A stretch of DNA of 15,645 nt, taken from contig CAPQSW010000022.1 in assembly GCA_948688495.1 (NCBI GenBank), forward strand, positions 26,327 to 41,971, written 5' to 3'. Below, piece after piece: positions 1 to 5,425 of the stretch; position 1 is the stretch's first letter, and the number at the start of each line of letters is the position of its first letter. Source of the stretch: an uncultured Lachnospiraceae bacterium. Lineage in GTDB: Bacteria; Bacillota; Clostridia; Lachnospirales; Lachnospiraceae. A model generated the notes under the pieces. The model made no database searches and was not told the DNA's origin. It was given only the letters and a program-made list of their open reading frames with translations. Made by a program: the position numbers and the translations under genes.

Positions 1-225
1 ATGTTGTTCGTTCCTGTTGCAGCGGCTATGGGGGTTCGAGGGGAGAAAATGATTGGCATTCTGATTATGCTGGCGTCGCCTACGACGCCAAGCTGTTATA
101 TCATGGCAAAAAATATGAAAAATGATGGAACGTTAACGGCAAGCATTGTGGTCTTTACAACGCTTCTGGCCTCTTTTACCCTGACGGGATGGATTTACCT
201 GCTAAAGACGGTGGGATGGATTTAG
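1..225 (+). CDS. AEC-family transporter, C-terminal end (partial)
   Basis: This is the 3' end of a membrane permease; the gene begins outside the window, so the Met at position 1 is probably internal. About 74 residues are present. They contain a hydrophobic helix with the segment ASPTTPSCYIMAKNM, then an acidic/polar turn and a last hydrophobic helix (SIVVFTTLLASFTL). This matches the last two membrane helices of the auxin efflux carrier (AEC)/malate permease family, where a conserved A-x-P-T-A-x-x-x-Y-V-x-A-x-x-x-G pattern occurs. AEC proteins in bacteria move small carboxylates or related solutes across the cytoplasmic membrane; the substrate cannot be read from this fragment. It is read in the same direction as ilvB, 88 bases upstream of it. 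The family call is from remembered pattern, not from a search. Confidence 0.72.
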   Translation: MLFVPVAAAMGVRGEKMIGILIMLASPTTPSCYIMAKNMKNDGTLTASIVVFTTLLASFTLTGWIYLLKTVGWI

Positions 226-240
226 AAAAAGGGCTTCCAC

Positions 241-272
241 AACAGAATGTTTTCTGTTACAATAACAGGAAA
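241..272 (+). promoter_or_regulatory. Competing hairpins upstream of ilvB
   Basis: Between the permease stop and ilvB lie three mutually complementary short elements. AACAGAA (241-247) can pair with TTCTGTT (252-258) across a 4-base loop, while the overlapping TTTTCTGTTA (250-259) can pair with TAACAGGAAA (263-272) across a 3-base loop, with one G-T wobble. Only one hairpin can form at a time. No run of T follows either, so this is not an ordinary rho-independent terminator. It could be an operator dyad, a leader switch for ilvB, or chance. No T-box signature was found here. Confidence 0.4.
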
Positions 273-313
273 ACTATTATTTCCGAAAGGACTTAGAGTT
301 GAGGTGAAATTTT

Positions 314-2038
314 ATGGCAATGGATATTACAGGTAAAAAATTATTTGTAAAAGCGCTTTTGGAGGAAGGCGTAGATACGGTTTTTGGCTATCCAGGCGGG
401 ATGGTGACCGATATTTTAGATGAATTATATAAGCATGAAGAGATTGAACTGGTTCTTCCGCGCCATGAGCAGGGACTGATTCATGAGGCGGAAGGGTATG
501 CCCGTGCGACTGGAAAAGTAGGCGTATGTCTGGTGACCAGCGGTCCTGGTGCGACCAATATCATGACCGGGCTTGCGGACGCACATTATGACAATATCCC
601 TTTGGTATGCATTACGGGTCAGGTCCCGCTGAACTTGATCGGCAATGATGCATTCCAGGAGGTTGACATTGTGGGAATGACCAGAAGCATTACCAAATAT
701 GGTGTGACTGTCCGGGACAGAAAAGAATTAGGAAAGATTTTGAAGATGGCGTTCCATATTGCAAGGACAGGCAAGCCGGGACCGGTGCTGATTGATTTGC
801 CAAAAGATATACAGATTGCGATGGGTCCCTGGGAGTATCCTGAGTCTGTTTCCATCCGCGGGTATAAGCCCAATGCAAGCGTCCATATCGGGCAGTTGAA
901 AAAGGGTTACAAGTTACTGAAAGCGGCGAAGAAGCCGTTGATTTTAGCCGGTGGCGGTATCAATATTGCCAGGGCAAACGGCAGGCTGCTGGAACTGGTA
1001 GAGAAGACAAAGATTCCGGTAGTGACAACAATTATGGGTAAGGGCGCAGTGCCTACCGACCATCCCTATTACATAGGAAACAGCGGGATGCATGGCCGCT
1101 ATGCGGCGAATATGGCAGTCGGAGACTGTGATGTGCTGTTTTCCATCGGGACCAGGTTTAATGACCGGATTACTGGAGATTTGAATGAATTTGCCCCACA
1201 TGCACAGATTGTACATGTAGACATTGATACGGCATCTATTTCCAGGAATGTGGTGGTGGATGTGCCGATTGTAGGGGATGCGAACCTGGCTTTGGAGAAG
1301 CTGCTGGAATGGGCGGGACCCCAGGATACGGAGGAATGGCTTGCGCAGATTCGGGCATGGGATAAGGAAAATCCACTGGAAATGCGTCGTGATAAGGGCA
1401 TGACTCCGCAGATGATACTAGAAGAAATCAATAGGCAGTTTACGGAGGGAATTATCGTTACGGATGTTGGACAGCATCAGATGTGGGCGACCCAGTATAT
1501 TGAACTGAATGAGAAGAAGCAGTTTATTACCTCCGGGGGCCTTGGGACAATGGGATTTGGATTTCCGGCGGCAATCGGGGCGAAGATTGGATGCCCGGAT
1601 AAAAATGTAATTTGTATCAGCGGCGACGGCGGGATGCAGATGATTATCCAGGAGCTTGCCACGGCGGTGACGCAGGAAGCGAATGTTATCGTCTGTATTT
1701 TCAATAATTACTATCTTGGCATGGTGCGCCAGATGCAGCAGCTTTTCTACGGCAAACGTTATGAGGCTACTTGCCTGAGGAAACGCAAGGGATGTCCGGG
1801 GGATTGCAAAGGACCAGGCGAGCAGTGTCCGCCTTACGAGCCGGATTTTGTGAAGCTTGCCGAGAGCTATGGGGCATGCGGTATTCGTGTCACGGAGGAA
1901 GCGCAGATTGCCCCGGCGCTGGAACAGGCAAAGCAATGCGATACTCCGGTGCTCATTGAGTTCATGATTGCCACGGAGGAGATCGTGCTTCCTATGGTAA
2001 GGGGAGGTAACCCTATGACGGAAATGATTTTAAAATAG
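314..2038 (+). CDS. ilvB: Acetolactate synthase, large (catalytic) subunit
   Basis: This 574-residue cytoplasmic enzyme joins two pyruvates to 2-acetolactate (valine/leucine) or pyruvate and 2-ketobutyrate to acetohydroxybutyrate (isoleucine), using thiamine diphosphate and FAD. The N-terminal cofactor domain holds GYPGG and the RHEQ motif with the catalytic Glu52, followed by AEGYARATGK and TSGPGATN. A central FAD-binding domain follows. The C-terminal thiamine domain has GDGG (437-440) and NN (464-465), the usual metal/diphosphate motif. Length is normal for the family. The start is set by GAGGTGA at 301-307; a second ATG at 320 is less well spaced. Two oddities are visible: Met474 in GMVRQMQ where most homologs have Trp, and a Cys-rich insertion with C487, C494, C498 and C505. 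ilvN follows after 17 bases. Identity is secure; substrate preference is not. Confidence 0.96.
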   Translation: MAMDITGKKLFVKALLEEGVDTVFGYPGGMVTDILDELYKHEEIELVLPRHEQGLIHEAEGYARATGKVGVCLVTSGPGATNIMTGLADAHYDNIPLVCITGQVPLNLIGNDAFQEVDIVGMTRSITKYGVTVRDRKELGKILKMAFHIARTGKPGPVLIDLPKDIQIAMGPWEYPESVSIRGYKPNASVHIGQLKKGYKLLKAAKKPLILAGGGINIARANGRLLELVEKTKIPVVTTIMGKGAVPTDHPYYIGNSGMHGRYAANMAVGDCDVLFSIGTRFNDRITGDLNEFAPHAQIVHVDIDTASISRNVVVDVPIVGDANLALEKLLEWAGPQDTEEWLAQIRAWDKENPLEMRRDKGMTPQMILEEINRQFTEGIIVTDVGQHQMWATQYIELNEKKQFITSGGLGTMGFGFPAAIGAKIGCPDKNVICISGDGGMQMIIQELATAVTQEANVIVCIFNNYYLGMVRQMQQLFYGKRYEATCLRKRKGCPGDCKGPGEQCPPYEPDFVKLAESYGACGIRVTEEAQIAPALEQAKQCDTPVLIEFMIATEEIVLPMVRGGNPMTEMILK

Positions 2039-2055
2039 GAAAGGAGACGGAACTC

Positions 2056-2580
2056 ATGACAAAGAATAGATGGATTGCATTGTATGTGGAAAACCAGGTG
2101 GGCGTCCTGGCAAAAGTTTCCGGTCTTTTTTCCGGAAAATCTTATAATCTGCAGAGTCTTACCGTGGGGACGACGGAGGATGAGACCGTTTCCCGCATGA
2201 CAATCTGCGTTACCAGTGATGATATTACCTTTGAGCAGATTAAGAAACAGTTAAACCGGATGGTGGAGGTCATTAAGGTTATGGACTTTACGGATATGCC
2301 CATCCACATGAAGGAAATCCTTTTTGCCAAGGTAAAGGACTGTACGGTGGAAGATAAGGCGGAATTGTTCCAGATCGCACAGGTTTTCCATGTGGAGGTA
2401 GCAGATATTGGGACAGACAGCATTTTACTGGAATGTAAGGCAACGGAACGCCGGAATAATGAGCTGATCGATCTTTTGAGAAGTAAGTTTAAGCAGATAG
2501 AGATTGTCCGGGGAGGGGGAGTGGCGATCGAATCCATTAGCACTTCCTGTGCCGGAAGGTCAGAGTATTTCCGAAAATAA
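2056..2580 (+). CDS. ilvN: Acetolactate synthase, small (regulatory) subunit
   Basis: This 174-residue protein is the regulatory partner of the preceding catalytic subunit. In the family it raises activity and confers feedback inhibition by valine through an N-terminal ACT domain. That domain is visible at residues ~4-80, with the typical VENQVGVLAKVSGLFSGKSY and LTVGTTED stretches and the conserved SRMTI strand. The C-terminal domain (~85-160) has EDKAELFQIAQVF and ends in EIVRGGGVAIES, close to the family's EIVR-TG-hydrophobic pattern. A short extra tail rich in Ser and Cys follows. The ribosome site AAGGAG lies just upstream (2041-2046), in the 17-base gap after ilvB, so the two are almost surely co-transcribed. 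The presence of this subunit argues for the biosynthetic enzyme rather than the catabolic AlsS type, which has none. Confidence 0.94.
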   Translation: MTKNRWIALYVENQVGVLAKVSGLFSGKSYNLQSLTVGTTEDETVSRMTICVTSDDITFEQIKKQLNRMVEVIKVMDFTDMPIHMKEILFAKVKDCTVEDKAELFQIAQVFHVEVADIGTDSILLECKATERRNNELIDLLRSKFKQIEIVRGGGVAIESISTSCAGRSEYFRK

Positions 2581-2615
2581 GTGTTGAAACAGGGATTATC
2601 CCGGAGAGGCATTGT

Positions 2616-3140
2616 ATGAGAAAAATCTTAATTGTAGTAGATATGCAGAAAGACTTTATAGACGGAGCATTAGGGACCAAAGAGGCGCAGGCAATTGTGA
2701 AACCAGTGGTGGAGAAAATGGCGTCCTATCCTCCCTCTGATATTTATGTGACAAGAGACACCCACAAAGAAGATTACCTTGATACTGCGGAGGGAAGGAA
2801 GCTTCCGGTTGTCCATTGTGTCAAAGGTACAGACGGATGGCAGCTCCATCCTGAGGTTGAGGCGGCAGCAGACAGCTCCCATATCATAGACAAGCCGACA
2901 TTCGGTTCTATATCATTGATGGAGCTTTTATGCCGGGAAAATGAGAAAGAACCTTTGGAGCTGGAACTGGTTGGGCTCTGTACGGATATTTGTGTGGTGA
3001 GCAACGCGTTATTGTTGAAGGCGGTCCTGCCGGAGTGCACCATCCGGGTAGATGCGGGCTGTTGTGCCGGCGTCACGCCACAGACCCACAAAGCGGCGTT
3101 GACGACGATGGAGATGTGCCAGATTGAGATTAATAGATAA
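2616..3140 (+). CDS. Nicotinamidase/isochorismatase-family cysteine hydrolase
   Basis: This 174-residue cytoplasmic hydrolase has the complete catalytic triad of the family: Asp9 in VVDMQKDF, Lys93 in DKPTFGS and the nucleophile Cys126 in GLCTDICVVSN, where a cis peptide normally precedes the cysteine. Asp48 and His50 (RDTH) and His67 (PVVHC) fit the metal-binding residues of nicotinamidases such as PncA, so nicotinamide to nicotinate in NAD salvage is the best guess, but isochorismatase-like amidases acting on other small amides cannot be excluded. The start is set by GGAGAGG at 2603-2609. It lies 35 bases after ilvN, in the same direction, and a strong terminator follows at 3165, so it is the last gene of the ilvBN unit. 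No metabolic link to branched-chain amino acids is obvious. Confidence 0.85.
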   Translation: MRKILIVVDMQKDFIDGALGTKEAQAIVKPVVEKMASYPPSDIYVTRDTHKEDYLDTAEGRKLPVVHCVKGTDGWQLHPEVEAAADSSHIIDKPTFGSISLMELLCRENEKEPLELELVGLCTDICVVSNALLLKAVLPECTIRVDAGCCAGVTPQTHKAALTTMEMCQIEINR

Positions 3141-3164
3141 TAATATGTACCTATGTACACGGTA

Positions 3165-3191
3165 GGCGGGAAGAAATTCCCGTCTTTTTTT
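3165..3191 (+). terminator. Rho-independent terminator of the ilvBN unit
   Basis: An 8-base-pair stem (GGCGGGAA with TTCCCGTC, one G-T wobble) closes a GAAA tetraloop and is followed directly by seven T. It starts 24 bases after the hydrolase stop and ends the ilvB-ilvN-hydrolase transcript. Confidence 0.9.
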
Positions 3192-3220
3192 GTTCTATAG
3201 GAAAGGCATTTGTCCGCATT

Positions 3221-3285
3221 GTTCTATCCCTGAAAAACGCTGTTTATCCCAAAAATATTGCACGAAATCTGTGGTTTGATAAAAT
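3221..3285 (+). promoter_or_regulatory. Candidate promoter of the sulfatase gene, with upstream near-repeats
   Basis: TTGCAC (3258-3263) and TAAAAT (3280-3285) are separated by 16 bases and resemble a sigma-A promoter (3/6 and 5/6 matches). The predicted transcript would start around 3292, just before the AAGGAGG at 3299. Directly upstream are two copies of a TATCCC motif, GTTCTATCCCTGAAAAA at 3221-3237 and TGTTTATCCCAAAAA at 3241-3255, with TATCCC repeated at exactly 20 bases (about two helical turns). These could be binding half-sites; this is inference from spacing only. Confidence 0.4.
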
Positions 3286-3298
3286 GAAAAAAACATAT

Positions 3299-3305
3299 AA
3301 GGAGG
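3299..3305 (+). promoter_or_regulatory. Ribosome binding site that decides the sulfatase start
   Basis: A perfect AAGGAGG lies 5 bases before ATG 3311. The upstream in-frame ATG at 3284 has no such site, overlaps the candidate -10 box, and would spoil the signal peptide by adding nine mostly charged residues. Confidence 0.85.
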
Positions 3306-3310
3306 AACAT

Positions 3311-5326
3311 ATGAAAAGGAAATCAGCAGTGGGGATAATTCATGTACTGATGGCAGTAACGCTTATGTGCGGCTGTACTTCAGAGCAGGCAGGGTTTAAC
3401 GCTGATGTGAAGAAAGCGACGGATTACACCAAGGAACAGAATGCGTCTGTGTACAAGCTTTTGGATTTCTCAGATGAAAAGGAGCGCGAGTTTGCGGAAA
3501 GAGGATTCCTGCGTGCACCGGAAAAACTGGAGATACACACAGAAGACGGAAACCTCGCATGGAGTCAGGTAAATTATGATTTTATCCGCCAGAAAGAGGA
3601 AGCGCCGGATTGCGCAAACCCCAGCCTGTGGCGTAATACGCAGCTTAACGCGAAGTATGGTCTGTTTGAGGTGGCTGACGGCATTTATCAGGTGAGAGGG
3701 TACGATATCGCGAACATTACGTTTGTGCGCAGTGATAACGGTTGGATTGTCTTTGACTGCACGACTTCCGTGGAGACGGCAAAAGCGGGGCTTGCGCTTT
3801 TGGAAGAGGAATTTGGCGAAGCGCATATCGCGGGAATTGTTGTGAGTCATGCGCATGTCGATCACTATGCCGGTATTGGGGGACTGGTCACAGAGGAGGA
3901 TTTGGCGGATGCATCCCTTGGCCTAAAGGAGCAGATCGCATCTGGTAAAACGTTAATCATTGTGCCAAAAGGGTATGAGAAAGCGGTCATGGAAGAAAAT
4001 GTGTTTGCCGGCAATGCCATGAAACGGCGGACAAATTTTCAGTACGGTTCGTTTTTGGAAAAGGGCGAAAAGGGCAGCCTTGCTGTCGGTATCGGTATTG
4101 GTCCATCTTCGGGCACAGGGTCTTATTATTCGCCTACCTTTGAGGTAACAGAGGATTTGTTTGAGATGAGTTTAGACGGTGTGGAGATGGTCTTTCAGCT
4201 TACGCCGGGCACGGAATCGCCGGCTGAGATGAATACGTATCTGCCAAAGCAGAAAGCATTGTGGATGGCGGAAAACTGTACGGGCACGCTGCATAACCTC
4301 TATACACTGCGCGGGGCCGAGGTGCGGGATGGCAACGCCTGGGCACAGTATATCATGCAGGCGAAAGAGCTTTTCGGGGATAAGACGGAGGTCGTTTTCC
4401 AGTCGCATAACTGGCCGCATTGGGGGAAGGAAGATATCAATGAGTACCTTGTAAATACGGCTTCGGTGTACAAGTATATTACTATGCAGACTCTGCAGTA
4501 CCTAAACGAAGGCTATACTTCCACGGAGATTGCCAATATGATTGAACTGCCAGAGGATTTGGAGAAGGTCTGGTATACGCGGCAGTATTATGGGACATTG
4601 GCGCATAATTCCAAGGCGGTCTACCAGAAATATATGGGCTGGTATGATGCGAATCCTGTTCACTTAGACCAGCTTGCACCGACTGATTACGCCAAGAAAC
4701 TATTGGAGTATCTGGGTGATGCAGATCAGGTGCTTGCCATGGCGCAGAAGGATTTTGACAAGGGTGAGTATCAGTGGGTGGCAGAGATTACGAATGCACT
4801 TGTCTATGCCCAGCCTGACAATGAGAATGCGCGCTTTCTGTGCGCCGATGCGTTAGAGCAGCTTGGCTATCAGGCAGAATCCGGGGCGTGGAGGAACGCA
4901 TATCTGACGGCGGCGTATGAACTTCGCCATGGAACAGGGGGGTATCCAGAGGCGGATGCCGGCGGGACGGGCCCGACTGCCCTGGGAATGAGTACGGAAA
5001 CGATGCTTGATTATCTGGGGATCTGCATGGATGCCAAGAAGATGGAGGATGTGAATGCGACCATTAACCTGGAAGTGACAGATGAAGGGCAAAGCTACCT
5101 GCTGCGCATCAACCACGGTGTATTCCTTTATTCTAAGGAGGCATGGAGTGAGAAGCCGGATGCAGAAATCAAACTAAAAAAAGTGGGGATTTTCGGTATT
5201 GCAAGAAACAATCGGCAACTGATGGACAATGCGATTGAAGCTGTCAGCGGGGATATGGATATTCTGTCCGTAATGACGGAAAACCTTGCTGATTTTCCGC
5301 CGTATTTTAACATTGTAGAACCTTAG
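3311..5326 (+). CDS. Lipoprotein linear primary-alkylsulfatase (SdsA1/YjcS-like)
   Basis: This 671-residue protein is predicted to be exported and lipid-anchored: MKRK is followed by a hydrophobic segment and LMCGC, with Cys22 as the lipidation site (Met at -3 is slightly unusual). A metallo-beta-lactamase domain (~118-370) carries HAHVDH with ligands His180, His182, Asp184 and His185. Glu302, Glu321 (WMAENC) and His366 (QSHNWPHWG) have the spacing of the other zinc ligands I recall in SdsA1. An alkylsulfatase dimerization domain (~377-541) has the GDADQVLAMAQKDFDKGEYQ stretch, and an SCP2-like C-terminal domain (~555-671) ends in FNIVEP. The family hydrolyses primary alkyl sulfates such as dodecyl sulfate, releasing sulfate and alcohol. 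Length fits the family. It stands alone upstream of the giant surface protein, in the same direction. The natural substrate here is unknown; sulfate scavenging or detoxification of sulfated amphiphiles is plausible. Confidence 0.9.
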   Translation: MKRKSAVGIIHVLMAVTLMCGCTSEQAGFNADVKKATDYTKEQNASVYKLLDFSDEKEREFAERGFLRAPEKLEIHTEDGNLAWSQVNYDFIRQKEEAPDCANPSLWRNTQLNAKYGLFEVADGIYQVRGYDIANITFVRSDNGWIVFDCTTSVETAKAGLALLEEEFGEAHIAGIVVSHAHVDHYAGIGGLVTEEDLADASLGLKEQIASGKTLIIVPKGYEKAVMEENVFAGNAMKRRTNFQYGSFLEKGEKGSLAVGIGIGPSSGTGSYYSPTFEVTEDLFEMSLDGVEMVFQLTPGTESPAEMNTYLPKQKALWMAENCTGTLHNLYTLRGAEVRDGNAWAQYIMQAKELFGDKTEVVFQSHNWPHWGKEDINEYLVNTASVYKYITMQTLQYLNEGYTSTEIANMIELPEDLEKVWYTRQYYGTLAHNSKAVYQKYMGWYDANPVHLDQLAPTDYAKKLLEYLGDADQVLAMAQKDFDKGEYQWVAEITNALVYAQPDNENARFLCADALEQLGYQAESGAWRNAYLTAAYELRHGTGGYPEADAGGTGPTALGMSTETMLDYLGICMDAKKMEDVNATINLEVTDEGQSYLLRINHGVFLYSKEAWSEKPDAEIKLKKVGIFGIARNNRQLMDNAIEAVSGDMDILSVMTENLADFPPYFNIVEP

Positions 5327-5328
5327 GA

Positions 5329-5400
5329 GCAAAGCAAATGCGTAGCATTTCTGAAATGCTTTGCGACGACCTGGCAGGTGACGCAAAGCGGCGCGTGCCG
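5329..5400 (+). promoter_or_regulatory. Dense set of competing hairpins between sulfatase and giant gene
   Basis: GCAAAGC occurs twice (5329-5335 and 5383-5389) and its complement GCTTTGC once between them (5358-5364). The middle copy can pair with the left one (8 bp, GCAAAGCA/TGCTTTGC) or the right one (8 bp, GCTTTGCG/CGCAAAGC). Inside the left arm, AAATGC (5336-5341), GCATTT (5345-5350) and AAATGC (5354-5359) again offer two exclusive 6-bp hairpins. Inside the right arm lies the dyad ACCTGGCAGGT (5369-5379). A 4-bp hairpin CGGC/GCCG follows at 5389-5400. No T run follows. It begins two bases after the sulfatase stop and ends 13 bases before the next ribosome site. Possible roles are attenuation, RNA processing or stability that sets the ratio of the two proteins, or a REP-like element. 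Confidence 0.55.
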
Positions 5401-5413
5401 ATACCTATTAAAC

Positions 5414-5420
5414 AAGGAGG
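5414..5420 (+). promoter_or_regulatory. Ribosome binding site that decides the giant gene start
   Basis: A perfect AAGGAGG sits 5 bases before ATG 5426. The in-frame ATG at 5378 lies within the hairpin region, has no such site and would put 16 extra residues in front of a textbook signal peptide. Confidence 0.88.
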
Positions 5421-5425
5421 AATTT

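Noticed and set aside
252..280. TTCTGT/TATTAT as an ilvB promoter
   Set aside because: The spacing is 17 bases, but the -35 matches only two of six bases.
226..313. CodY box or T-box in the ilvB leader
   Set aside because: The best CodY alignment (around 248-262) matches only about half of the consensus, and the space is too short for a T-box; no specifier or antiterminator motif is seen.
3284..3310. ATG 3284 as the start of the alkylsulfatase
   Set aside because: It has no ribosome site, overlaps the candidate -10 box, and adds charged residues before a good lipoprotein signal; ATG 3311 follows AAGGAGG at ideal spacing.
5378..5425. ATG 5378 as the start of the giant protein
   Set aside because: It lies inside the hairpin region without a ribosome site; ATG 5426 has AAGGAGG and opens directly with a signal peptide.
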